Shown in pieces: positions 1-10,714 of a stretch of 64,000 nucleotides of DNA. The position numbers were made by a program, and so were the translations under genes. Numbering within the stretch: position 1 is the first letter of the stretch; each line of letters starts with the position of its first letter. Below the pieces are notes generated by a model that saw nothing but the letters and a program-made list of their open reading frames with translations, was not told the origin of the DNA and did no database searches. Source of the DNA: Leucaena leucocephala (Eukaryota > Streptophyta > Magnoliopsida > Fabales > Fabaceae); contig CM073558.1 in NCBI GenBank assembly GCA_037074615.1, positions 18,025,001 through 18,089,000 of the forward strand. The letters run 5' to 3'.

Positions 1-282
1 TCTATTTTTATAATAAATATATTCTACCCTTAAGGGAATTGAGGTAAATTTACAAGATTCAGAAATCCTTAATTAGTTTTCTTGGCCAGATTAAGAATTT
101 GTTAAAAGTGTGATTTCAATCTGAATTTTGATATTTGGACGGATAAGAGTATGAAGTTGTCGATTAATGCCTTCAATTCCTATTTATGATGAAAGCCAAT
201 TACGCTATAGATTGTGACATGATTTATTCAAATTTGTTTTATTTATATTCATCATCATCTCTTCTCACTATGTTTTAGAAAC

Positions 283-284
<2 letters not shown>

Positions 285-318
<34 letters not shown>

Positions 319-331
319 TGTGTGTGTGTGT
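285..331. repeat. (AT)n followed by (TG)n microsatellite
   Basis: About 31 bases of alternating AT run directly into about 16 bases of alternating TG. The rest of 1-1100 is AT-rich, non-coding DNA downstream of the DOMON gene; I see no gene in it. Confidence 0.9.
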
Positions 332-638
332 GAGTGAATGAATCCGAATAGCTAGTGACATAGTTATTGACTTTTTTATGGTCAAAAGGAGCCAATCTCT
401 AGGAGTCTCCAGCTTCAACTCTAAAATATGATGTAAATGGATTTTTTTTATTAAATATAAAAAACTTATTAATTAGTCGTTTCTTATTTGTCATTGCGGA
501 TAATGGCAGGCATAAACGATGAACAAAACTTTTTTGGTTTAGTGTACGTGTGGAAGGATATGCTTGACTATCACTTATTTAATAATATAGTATACATAAT
601 TTTCTGGCCAAAATTGGGAGTCTGCATATTGATGTGGA

Positions 639-641
<3 letters not shown>

Positions 642-686
<45 letters not shown>

Positions 687-692
687 TATATA
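642..692. repeat. (AT)n microsatellite
   Basis: A run of about 50 bases of almost pure TA dinucleotides, interrupted once by a short CAC. An open frame through it encodes only a Tyr-Ile stutter and is not a gene. Confidence 0.9.
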
Positions 693-930
693 ATTTGTTG
701 TTTAGCTTTATGTGTCTGTATATATATATTCATCATAAAAAGAGTCTAGAAAAGAGACAATATGTTTATGAAAAGAAAAAATAAATGTGACAAAATAAAA
801 TATATAAGAGCATGAAAGGGGAAAACCTAGCCATACAAATTTTATTGTGAATCAATAACTATAACTTGAAATTAGAATATAATGACAGTGCATACAGTCC
901 AATTATTTTACCTTATGAAACCCAACCACT

Positions 931-932
931 CA

Positions 933-964
<32 letters not shown>

Positions 965-1025
965 AAAGCAACCTTTAATAATTAACCTTAATAAAATTAA
1001 ATTAAACTACTACAAATTCTTTTTC

Positions 1026-1065
<40 letters not shown>
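931..1065. repeat. Two (AT)n microsatellites
   Basis: Two AT-dinucleotide runs (about 931-960 and 1028-1065) lie just beyond the stop codon of the DOMON-only gene, in its probable 3' untranslated or downstream region. Confidence 0.85.
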
Positions 1066-1066
<1 letters not shown>

Positions 1067-1101
1067 CCTTCAATTTGTGTAATCTTACTTTGGCTATTTA
1101 A

Positions 1102-2909
1102 TTAGAAGCGAGACGGTGCAGGAGCTGGTGAGGCTGAGACAATGCCTGCGCAACAAGAAAGAAGTTAATAAAAATAATCTTGAAAAGGAAACAAATATAA
1201 TATATATGAGTGATGAAAAGAAATGGTTATTGTTAAATAATGAAATAGTTATACTCCCTTCTGATTCTTTTTATAAGATAATAAATAACTAAATTAGGTA
1301 AACAAAAAAATTAGTTAATTTTAATTAAATACAATAAATATGTAATGTCAGTGAAAGAGAGAGTGGGCATATAAGAAAAGAGGTGTTAGATAGTAATGGT
1401 TTAATATGTGGATAATTAATACAATGAGACTAATCAATAATTATTTAGAAGAAAAAATAAAAAAAAACAGAAATTAAACATTTTAAACCAGCTATTAGTG
1501 TTTTATAAATAAAAATATACCATATCTAAAAATATATTTGCTTATATCTAGAACTAGAGGTAGTAATATGTAAGGGAAAAGTAACATCTTTTTCATGGGG
1601 ATATCAAATTAAAGAAAGCCTAAATGATATCCAATATTGTTACTTACCAGCAGAAGCATAATCCATGTTGAAGGAATGGTGATATCTGTGAAATGCCAAT
1701 GAATAGTTTGGAGGAGAAGGGAAGGAGCCATTGGGTCCAATTGCAAATATGAGATATGGTAATGGCTTCCTAATTTCCAATTGAAATCCTATGTAAGCAA
1801 TATTTGATGTTGAGTTAGCTGAAACTATGGATGCTTTGGTCCATGGAAGGTCCCCTTTGTTTGGGATCACCTGATCTGGTCTGTGTCCGCCTAGATAGTA
1901 CTGCTTCAATCCGGTATTGCTGCCAGTTGATCCGAGCCACCCTACCACAGCACTAGAACCCACCATATGGCCGTCTTTGGAAAACCCTATTGCTCCATAG
2001 GTTTTTATGGTTTTAGGGTATGAGAGGACAAAACTCCATAAGTTTGATGAAGCATGTCCATACTGATCAAAATTCATGTTAATAAGATAAGAATTTATAT
2101 GTAATTGGGTAAATAAAATGTTTAGTGTTTATAATTTATCCTCATTTTAGTTTTAGTTTCTATAATTTCAAACCATAGACTATGTGATCCTTCAAATTTC
2201 TTTATATCTAAAACATTAATTTTAATATTTTAATAAAAATCTAGACTATTTAACCCTTTAAGGAACCTATGATTTGAAACATAGAAAACCAGAAAAAAAA
2301 AAATCATTCGGATAAGCTTTTGGAAACTCCACTTAACCAGTTGACATGCAGCTAATATTGCCAAACTTAACTATTTATATTTACTCAAAATAGTTGTACT
2401 AAAAACTTACTAAATGCATGCATTGAATTAAAGTCTAATTATTGGCATCAATTTTATCCTTTCTATAGGACTTATTTAACTAATTTAATAATATTAAAGA
2501 AGTTAATTAATATAGTATGTTTTAAGGTAGTATCGATAGAAATAATTTAAAAAAAAATATGATAAATATAAAAAAAATATCGTATATTTAAAACTAAGAT
2601 TAACTTACCAATTATATCCTATATTAAATATTGGAAGAGTATAAAATATGGTTTACTTACTTGGTATGAATTTAATTTATATAGAAATAAATTTACAATT
2701 TGTATGAATAAAAAAGAAAAAAGAGAACTTACTCTAAGGATGAAATTCCTTTTCGGCCAAACAGCAACGCAACGAAGTGAACTTGTATCAAAGGAGATGC
2801 CAGAAACATTGAGAATATTAGAATTACAAGAATCCTGTGAGCTCACAAGGCTTGATGAACTGCTGACTATAATGAACAACACAAGGCAAAGAAAACAATA
2901 TGTCTTCAT
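1102..2909 (-). CDS. Secreted DOMON-domain protein without cytochrome b561 domain
   Basis: Three exons on the minus strand: 2909-2733, 2062-1648 and 1145-1102, all with GT-AG introns and matching phase; total 636 nt, 211 residues. Residues 1-25 form a signal peptide (MKTYCFLCLVLF core). Exon 2 carries the DOMON domain with the family features SSNLWSF, a GFSKDGHMVGSSAVVGW segment and a late His (AFHRYHH). In the plant family (AIR12 and CYBDOM proteins) such a Met and His ligate heme b. After the DOMON the protein ends in a short Pro/Ala/Ser tail (SPAPAPSRF) instead of a four-helix b561 domain. The tail has no hydrophobic stretch, so no GPI signal is visible. Likely role: apoplastic heme protein in trans-membrane electron transfer (inference). 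The first ATG in frame is at 2909. The last exon is the least certain part: b561 exons could lie beyond position 1, outside the window. Confidence 0.7.
1252..1564. mobile_element. Stowaway-like MITE in an intron of the DOMON gene
   Basis: The segment begins TACTCCCTTCTG and ends with roughly complementary CTAGAGGTAGTA. It is AT-rich inside with no coding capacity, and sits in the second intron. Similar CTCCC...GGAG-ended segments recur elsewhere in the window (41.5, 59.5, 60.0 kb). Family assignment is by the look of the termini only. Confidence 0.45.
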
Positions 2910-2993
2910 CTCTTTATGCAAATCTTAATGTTTTTCTTTGTAACGAAAGGTTATATTCATAGAATGATATATATTGAGGATCAAATTTTGGGT

Positions 2994-3004
2994 CTTATTT
3001 ATAG
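2994..3004 (-). promoter_or_regulatory. TATA box of the DOMON-only gene
   Basis: Read on the minus strand the sequence is CTATAAATAAG, about 85 nt upstream of the ATG at 2909. This leaves room for a 5' leader of about 55 nt. A CCAAT pentamer occurs close upstream near 3010 on the opposite strand. Confidence 0.55.
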
Positions 3005-3863
3005 ATTGAGCCAATTACGTACGTTTTACAAATTTGTTTTTATTATTTATTTATTTATCGTTGAAGTTAACGAGCTGCTTGCTTGACGAATTTGGTAGGA
3101 AATTATTGTTTAGTTGTTGGAAGATGCCTTTTATTATATCTTCTTAATGGCAAATTAATTAATAAGTTGAATAATGTTTCATGTTTGTTAAAATAACCAT
3201 GAAAATTTTACTTGTTCAGTTGTTCCTGTTTGTTTCATTCAAAAACTTTTTTTTCCATTCAAGTGAAAAAACTTTTTTATTATTAATTTTTTTCATATCA
3301 ACCCATTATTTTTAAGCTTCACTAAATGATGATCATTATACTAAGAGAAAAAAAATTGGGCACAAACAATTTTTTTTTAATTTTCTTTTTTTAAAATGAT
3401 GAAAGTCATGAAAGAAACAGTTAAAGACTTTTTGCCGTTAAAAGTATTCAAGATCCAAAAGTTTGTGAGTTACGTTGCCCACAAAACAAGGGAGCCTTAA
3501 AAAGTAAGATTCGACACTTGAAAACATTAATTAACATAAAACAAATCTTTATTTTAATGCTAAAGGTTAAATAATTTAGGAAAAATAACGTTTGTACCTT
3601 TTCTTGTCTTTGTAAGCAAAGACACAAAATTATGAACATTTTCTTTACAGAAAGTCTGAAGATTGGAATATTGTGCATTTTGGTGACCATATTTTGGTTC
3701 AAATTAATTTATGAGAGATGAAGGCCTGAAAGGATTTAAGTGACAATTTAAAAAATTAAAAAAAATCACAGTGATTCTCTTTTCTTTCTTTCTTTTTCTT
3801 TAAAATTGAATTGGAGCCATGTTTTGGCAGAAGGTCAATAGGTTTACTCCAAATTTTCTTTTC

Positions 3864-3867
<4 letters not shown>

Positions 3868-3906
<39 letters not shown>
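3868..3906. repeat. (AT)n microsatellite
   Basis: About 39 bases of alternating TA. Confidence 0.9.
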
Positions 3907-3910
<4 letters not shown>

Positions 3911-3939
3911 TAATACTAGGGGTTTTGGCCACTTACGGT

Positions 3940-4170
3940 TTGTTTGGTATGAGACAAATAGAGGGGAGAGGAGAGAAGATTTTAATTTAAAAAATTAGAT
4001 AAGTAGAATTAAAAGTTTTTAATCAAATTTTCTTACTTTTTTGTTTTATATTTTCTTTTTAATAAAATTTTATAACTCCATTCGTTTATGTCTTTTAAAT
4101 TAAACTAATTAAAATTTTCTTTTTTCACCCCTTCCTCTCCCTTTTGTTTTCCTTTTATCCAACCTCAAAT
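3940..4170. mobile_element. Foldback MITE-like element
   Basis: The left arm (GTTTGTTTGG, then GAGGGGAGAGGAGAG and TTTTAATTT) is roughly complementary to the right arm (AAATTTTCTTTTTTCACC, CTCTCCC, then TCCAACC). This gives a foldback of about 230 bp with no coding content. Ends and target duplication were not resolved. The remaining sequence from 2940 to 4690 shows nothing gene-like. Confidence 0.4.
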
Positions 4171-4689
4171 TTAAGTCAATGTGAATATAAAAACGCCTTT
4201 AAGAGAATTACCTTTAATTGAGTCTAACAATGTTTAAATTTAACTTAATTAAATAGCTATTTAAATAAAAACACTTATAAAATTTGACATAATTAGTAGA
4301 TAGTTGAATCATTTAATTTAAATATATTTTAAGTTTAAATTAGGCCATAAGTATGGAAGACTCTGCCAAAAAACATTAGATTTTTTCCCTTGGCACTATT
4401 TCGGTATAGATCATTACATGGAAAAAAACTGAGTTACTAAAAAAAATAAAAAATCATAAAATTTGGAGAGAAAAGTATAAACTAAAATAAACAGTAAGAG
4501 TGAGAACTGTAAAATTGTGTGGTATGAAAATTATAAAAAAGTGTAAAAAGGAAAAACATGGAGTTAAATACACAAACCCAAAAGAAACCAGATGTACTAT
4601 TTAAACGTCAGTAACCTTTTAGAAATGTAATGGACATATAGATATAAACAAGATATTTTTTTCCTCCCTATTTTGAGACTTCCATCAAT

Positions 4690-5473
4690 TTTTTAAAAGG
4701 TTAAGTATAAATTTATCTTAAAAATTTCTACTCAAGAATACTGAGTATTAGAAAGTTTTTTAAGAGTAATGTTGTCCTGAAAGTTTTCAAATCATAACAA
4801 TGTCACCATAATTATTACCCAGAGTTAAATTTGACCATTAGTTAATCAATATGTTCATGTGACATGTCAGTATTACTCTAGCTGTTATCTAGATTCAATT
4901 TAACTAAATATACTAAGCTGACTAGTTTATATGTCATCTACTTTATTTTTTCGAAGTCAGATATAAGAAGATAACATATAATACTATTATATGTTATTTT
5001 TTGAGAGGTTGCTAGAATATAGTATGTTGAGAGTAAAATTTTGATAACGATGAAGCTTGGAGGGATACTTTTTTTTTAATTTTTTTCTTGTTTATAAATA
5101 TGATTTGAAAAAATAAAAGTAGATGACCTATGTACTGATCAATTTAATAGATTTGGTCAAACTAATAGTTGAACTGAACCTAAATAATGGTTACAATGAC
5201 ATTGAACCTAAAAGACAATTCCATACACCTAGCACTCAAAAATAAAAATTTATGGGGCAAATTTTCACTTTAAACTAAAATCAAAGTTGACGTGTATGCC
5301 ACGTTGGCATATTAGTCAACTAATAATTAAACTTAACTTTAGGTAATAGTAAGGACGCCATTGCTATGATTTGAAAAATTTTAGGGCAATATTGCTCCTA
5401 AAAAACTTTCAGATACCCATCACTTCTGTATAGAAACTTCTGCGACAAATTTACACTTTATCCCTTTTTAAAA
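4690..5473. mobile_element. Long-TIR (MULE-like) non-autonomous element
   Basis: The first about 200 bases (from TTTTAAAAGG at 4694) match the reverse complement of the last about 200 (ending near 5473). Shared blocks include GAAAGTTTTTTA, TTTTCAAATCATA and a TAGTTAACT-type segment. Long imperfect terminal inverted repeats with no transposase frame suggest a Mutator-like non-autonomous element. No clear 9-bp target duplication was found. An open frame at 5468-5653 overlaps its right end and is not supported as a gene. Confidence 0.5.
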
Positions 5474-6088
5474 TGTATAAAGAGTACTAACGGGATTGGG
5501 TCTAACAGAAGGTGCTAGTCTCTCATAATATAGCGAATCAATATTTGAATCCTCACTAAAGTGGTACTCACATTTGGCGCTTAATAGTACCTCAAATAGA
5601 ATTGTCTTTAATATACTAATACCTATGTTAGAAAAAACAATATATAAGGACAAAACTTAGATTAAGTTCTTTGAGTCCATTATGAAAAAAAAAGAATACA
5701 CATAACAGAGTGTGATTAAAAATTTTGATATAATAAACATAGGAACTTAGTATAAGTATTTTCCAAATAACATCTATTCACATTTATCGAAGGTTAGAAT
5801 TTAAGGGAAAAAATCAGGATAAAATGTAAGATAAATTCATTTCAAATAGTTAGTACTTTTTGTGTGCGTGTGTGTAAAATATCAATGGCATTGAAAAAAG
5901 GAAAAAAAAAAGAAGACTATTCAATCTAAGCTTGGTTGTAGAGCATGCAATAACTATTTATCAATTTTCATAAAGTGACTAAATGTTGCCTTCATGATAA
6001 TTTAATACATCATAGTCAGTCAAAATTTTACGCTAATTTAATATATTTTGACCATGTAAACTGGGGCAGAGCAACAAAAAAATAAATA

Positions 6089-6902
6089 AAGGTTATGGTG
6101 CAGTTTTATCATAAAATTTTTAGCTCTCGGTTATATAGAAAATTTTCTAGTTCAATATTACTTTCGAATTATTCAAAATGTAGCAATTTTGGCATGCCTC
6201 GGTTAACTTTGACAGTTTAGTAAAAATTCTGAAAAAAAAAAAAACGATATGACAAGCTGATATTGGCAATACTGACAAAAATTTCTATCCCTCCAACGCA
6301 GCATCCATCGCCCGCTTTCTTCTCATTTTCTTGATGATACTTGCTTCTTTGGCTCAAGAAGCTACATACCCACTTGTCGGAGAAGACGACCGCGACAATG
6401 AAGGAGAGAGGAGGAGTGGTTAGGGTTTGAGAAGCAAGGAAGCAGAGATAAATGCATTGCTGGGAGAAGGCCGTGGGACTAATGCCAGGTAGATTAAGTT
6501 TTTTTGTTATAAAAATTTTTAAAAATGAATTAGATTCATCTAAAATTTAAGGGTATAACAAAATTTATCTTTTTTTTTAGATAATACTAAAATTAAAATT
6601 AAAATTTTTAGAAGGTAGATTAAAATTTGTTGGGTTTAAATATACTCACTTAAAATGATGATGCATTTTGGACTGACCTAGCTGGTCAAAGCTAACTATT
6701 TGTTAAAACAGGCTAATATTATCTATCATCTATACATTCTAAAAAGGTAAAATATTTAACTATTTAAAATATATTCGATCCTAAAAAAATATCACTTTAT
6801 TATAATTCTAATGGCGATACTTAGATAGACATTCTAATTACAAAATTTAAATATTCACCGTTCCTAAAAAAAAACTTCTAAAAGAAAAATTGCACCTTAA
6901 AC
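6089..6902. mobile_element. Possible TIR element with a captured GC-richer segment
   Basis: The left end (GGTTATGGTGCAGTTTTATC) resembles the reverse complement of the right end (TTTAAGGTGCAATTTTTC), and both resemble the ends of the element at 4690-5473. Between them, 6290-6490 is distinctly GC-richer than its surroundings and reads in one frame as a hydrophobic stretch followed by a charged segment and a stop. This looks like a gene fragment carried by the element. No intact gene is visible. The arms are diverged and the boundaries approximate. Confidence 0.35.
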
Positions 6903-7124
6903 AAAAAAAATAAAAATAAAAATAAAACTTCAAATTTCTGAAGTTTTTGGTAGATATGACAATTGTAATCATGTTTTGTAATCATGTAAATCATACCAAG
7001 GACTCGCTTTAGCCTTCTAACTATTTACTATTTGTAAGCTACATTCAAAAGGTCTTAGCCATTATTCAAAAATAATTCTAAAATGACTCCAGTAAAAACA
7101 CGTATTAGGTTCTCCAATAAAAAC

Positions 7125-7126
<2 letters not shown>

Positions 7127-7168
<42 letters not shown>
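7127..7168. repeat. (AT)n microsatellite
   Basis: About 42 bases of alternating TA. A shorter (AT)n run follows at about 7398-7422. The surrounding 6.9-7.47 kb holds no gene. Confidence 0.9.
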
Positions 7169-7171
<3 letters not shown>

Positions 7172-7470
7172 GAATAACACAATCTCATGATGTTGTTCTA
7201 TACAAAAATTAACCTATCATTTTTATTGGAGAACTTAACAACCGGGGCTTCATTTTTGTTGTAAAAAGCATCTAAAGGAAATAATATGCAGAAACATTAT
7301 ATCAAATTACAAACCTATTCATTGAGATGCTATGTATGCTATTCTGAATCCATAACAAAGCCTAACTAAGAATTTTCTGAGAGCCCCCCTCAAATGGGAT
7401 ATATATATATATATATATATGTAGATTCTGCCTTATAGGACCTCAACAAACAATATACAAAGGCCAAACT

Positions 7471-7750
7471 TAACCTCTTCAAATCAAGACCAGACTCAAG
7501 ATTCTTCATTCACCACCCGTTTTGCTGTCAAACTTTCAAAAAACCTCCTCAAATCAAGACCCGACTCAAGATTCTTCATTCACCACCCTTTTTGCTGTCA
7601 AAATTTCAAAAAACCTCCTCAAATCAAGACCAGACTCAAGATTCTTCATTCCCCACCCTTTTAGCTGTCAAATTTTCAAAAAACCTCCTCAAACCAATAC
7701 CAGACTCAAGATTCTTCATTCACCACCCTTTTTGCCGTTGATTTTTGAAC
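7471..7750. repeat. Tandem repeat, four copies of a 70-bp unit
   Basis: The landmark AAATCAAGAC recurs at 7481, 7551 and 7621, with a variant (AAACCAATAC) at 7691, giving an exact 70-bp period. Each unit also contains CTCAAGATTCTTCATTC and a CACCCTTTTTGCTGTCAAA-like tail. Because 70 is not a multiple of three, each copy shifts the frame, so open frames here are not a real protein. Confidence 0.9.
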
Positions 7751-8235
7751 GTTTTGCGGAGAGTCGTGGCCTCAACTGCACAGAATATTAGAAGTAAAGG
7801 GCACAAGCAGACCAAAAAAAAAAAAAAACAAAGCATGATAGATATCTCAATGGGGAAAAGCTTCAAAGTACATAGTAACAGCCAATGCTTGCAGGGGAGT
7901 GGCTATGCACATAGGCCAAGGATGTTAAAAAAACACACATTCATTTCCAAGAACTGTAGAAGTAAAGTCATTATTGATGCTTCCTAAAGTTATTCATTTG
8001 CTCTCTAAATTATAACATGATCTTTCTGGCATTACAAAAATGTTATATAGATTTGTTACTATTATTAGATGAAAACGCCATCATAACATCAAAAGACTAA
8101 ATTGTTACTTCAAGGAGTATGGGTTGTAATTTTAAGAATCAACAATGGTAACTTATTTTTATAATCCCCAATACAACCAATACTACCAATGAAGCTATTC
8201 AACCAGTCACAATTGACCCCCAATAAAAGATATGA
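7751..8235. other. Non-coding spacer
   Basis: AT-rich sequence after the 70-bp repeat with a poly(A) run near 7814. A short open frame crosses it but matches no family I recognise. Confidence 0.4.
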
Positions 8236-8560
8236 ATTGTTGAAAACAATATGATAATGTCATGGTTGGTAAATTCCATGACGTTCGAGAGTAACGCAAC
8301 CTTAGAACTGGCCGAGACAGCGAAGGAAATGTGGGAAGCTATCCAAAAATCCCAATCTAAGGTGGAAAACTGCTTTATTTCATAGCAAAGGGCAATTGAA
8401 AGATCTAAAAAAGGTAATGCCCGTGTTACTCAGTACTACAACACATTGGTGAATTTTGGGCGGACTCTATGAAGCTGATGAATGAACTGATACCTACAAG
8501 ACAGGAGAAAGGTAGGGTTTATGGTTTTGTTTTAGGTCTTGACATGGCATTTTGATTAAA
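8236..8560 (+). pseudogene. Decayed copia gag fragment
   Basis: Translation gives a gag-like pattern of the copia superfamily: a SWLVNSM segment, then TAKEMWEAI, VTQYYNTL and a final VYGFVLGLD block. These follow the usual order of copia capsid motifs. The frame is broken by several stops and by at least one shift. It is the upstream remnant of an old plus-strand copia element. Confidence 0.6.
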
Positions 8561-8639
8561 CCAGAGGGCAAATCATGGTCAAGATTCCTCCAGAAACTTA
8601 TTGAAGCCCAAGGGCCAAATCAAACTATGTGTTATGGAC

Positions 8640-9060
8640 CAACAAGAAGCCTTATCCCACTAAATGAGGTCAGCTATATAAAATATATAGCGCTATTGTG
8701 CTCTATAAACAACAAAATATTTGGATAGATTGTTAACTAAAAGGTCTCATTCAATGATTTCATTGAGTTTTCTCTTCAGTCTTCTTCTACTCTTTTTTCA
8801 TAGAGTCCATACAACCTGATCTACCCTCCTTACTAGCACCACTAATGGCCTTCTTTGTACATGTTAGAACCACATCAAATGGTTTTCTATTATTTTCCCT
8901 TCCATAGGTGCCACACCTACTCTTTTTCTTATATGATCATTTCGAATCTTATCTTTTCTTGTATGACCACACATCCATAAACATTCTCATCTCTGCTACC
9001 CTAACTTTATGCCCTTGTTATCCCTTTAAAGTCTGACATTCACTACCATATATTTTTAGA
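8640..9060 (-). mobile_element. 3' fragment of an RTE-type LINE
   Basis: On the minus strand this resembles the last about 420 bases of the complete LINE at 13343-16491. It includes the 3' block that reads CCTCATTTAGTGGGATAAGG and ends at a CTTGTTG tail. It lies inside the copia debris, so it inserted into or next to the older element. Confidence 0.65.
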
Positions 9061-9245
9061 ATTTATTGGCTTGCCACCACCCCCAAAACTGAAGGAAGCG
9101 TAAACAACTAAAGTAAAGCATAGAGGCTAGTACTCTATATGGGCTCAAGCAATCTCTTAGGACATGGTTTGAAAAATTCAATACAAGTACTAAGACATTA
9201 CAATCAGTTCCATATAGATGACACTTAATTTGTGAAAGATGTGTC

Positions 9246-9490
9246 AATATGGAAGATGACATTGTATTTAATGGCCATTGTGTTGAAGAGATAAATAACC
9301 TAGAGAAATCAGGTAAGACTATAACTCATGAATTTGATGTCAAGAACCTAGGAAAGATTAAGATACTTTCACATTATCAATGTTTCTACAACCAAGGAGG
9401 GCATCTCTATCCCACAGTTAGCATACAGTAGATTTGCTTAAGCAAATAGGCATAACAGGGTAGCCTACTAACAATTCTATGGAGTCTAAT
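9246..9490 (+). pseudogene. Decayed copia reverse-transcriptase fragment
   Basis: The frame shows GKTITHEFDVKNLGKIK and then a degraded Q-rich block. This corresponds to the copia RT region that follows the YVDD motif (family pattern: FEMKDLG, then a GIEV and SQ block). A stop interrupts it at about 9429. No intact element remains. Confidence 0.6.
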
Positions 9491-9869
9491 TGCAAACATG
9501 GTGATGTAGGGCAAAGGAGGAAATAGGGAAGGGAGAAGGAGAAAGAGGGAAAATATGATAAATAAAGGGACAAAGAGAGAATGAGAGCGAGGAAGACTGT
9601 TAATAAAACTTTGACAAGGCAGGATCTAAGCAACAAACTCTTCATTGATACCTGTAGCATCCAAATTTGAGGAACCTTCCTCACAAACAAGACAATGGTG
9701 GAGAGGGCAACGGGGAAAAAGAGAAATATGATCATCCATAACTGCATCAATTTATTCAACAGGTAAGGGCAGAACAAAGGCATGATGAAGCTGAGTAACC
9801 AAAATTACTCTCAAATGATGATTCCTTACCTATCAGATGAACCAGAGAAAATATATGAAAGTTGAAAAC

Positions 9870-10250
9870 TACTGAAAATAAATTCTAGGCTAGCATGTGG
9901 GCCACATGACACCCATGCACAAAGGATCTCACTTGTGTGTGGTGCCTCAGCATTCAGTATTTTAGTAATTATTTTTATTTCAAAGTTAGTTTTCCATTTA
10001 CTTTATTTTAAACTAGGTTTTATTTTATTTTATTTTATTTACGTTGAAGTTATTAGTATTATTTTCATTATTGTATTTGGGATCTATAAATAGTCCCATG
10101 GTGTCATATTTTGCTGTCGCACTCTCCCATTCTCTTATTCTCCCTTTATCTCCCTTGTCATCCCTCCTCCTGTCACTTTCCTTTTTCCTTCCTTATTCAA
10201 TACCAAGTGGTATTATATCAAGGTTTTCCTAAATCCTTGCATGTTTTCAT
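9870..10250 (+). mobile_element. LTR-like segment with TATA box and PBS-like end
   Basis: A run of repeated TTTTA leads to GGATCTATAAATAGTCCC (TATA-like, near 10080), a C/T-rich downstream part, and CAAGTGGTATTATATCAAGG near 10205. The last resembles a degraded TGGTATCAGAGC primer-binding site. I read it as the remnant of a copia LTR plus primer site. Its exact limits are unknown. Confidence 0.4.
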
Positions 10251-10449
10251 CACCAAAAATTCACCAAAGTCTTGAAACAATCGCCCAAACAAGAAAGCCA
10301 TCCAATTAATATTGGAAGATACTAATGACTTGTAGGGAAATTAATTAGCTGAACTCTTTTCTATGAACAAACCAAATGAGGAAAATTAGGAGGCAATGTA
10401 TAAAATCCCAAGATATCTCAAGATGACCCTGCGCATTTTTGTTCACAAG

Positions 10450-10620
10450 GAGATCATAGAGGTGTGAAGGTATTTTTATATGCACATATCATTTGTGGAA
10501 TTAAGCTATGTTCCTACCAACTCTCAAGTATCAATTGTGTTCACAAAGGGCCTACCAAGAATCAAGTTTGAAATCTTGAACATCAAGTTAGGAATTATCA
10601 CTGTACACTATCCAACTAGG
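10450..10620 (+). pseudogene. Copia RNase H C-terminal remnant
   Basis: One frame reads ELSYVPTNSQVSIVFTKGLP and continues with a KLGI-type ending. This is the conserved end of copia pol (family pattern: YVPT..Q.AD.FTK.L). It closes the old plus-strand copia debris and abuts the predicted last exon of the PHD gene. Confidence 0.65.
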
Positions 10621-10714
10621 GGATTGAAGGGTCATTCGTCACATGGTTTTTGAAGATAATTCTCTTGATTTATTTTAGTTTTGAAGAAGATTAGTTTTTA
10701 TCATATAGCCAACA

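Noticed and set aside
488..784. 98-codon plus-strand frame
   Set aside because: Mostly a Tyr-Ile repeat from an (AT)n microsatellite; no family signal.
7522..7987. Two overlapping plus-strand frames over the 70-bp array
   Set aside because: The period is not a multiple of three and codon content is repeat-driven; no splice or family support.
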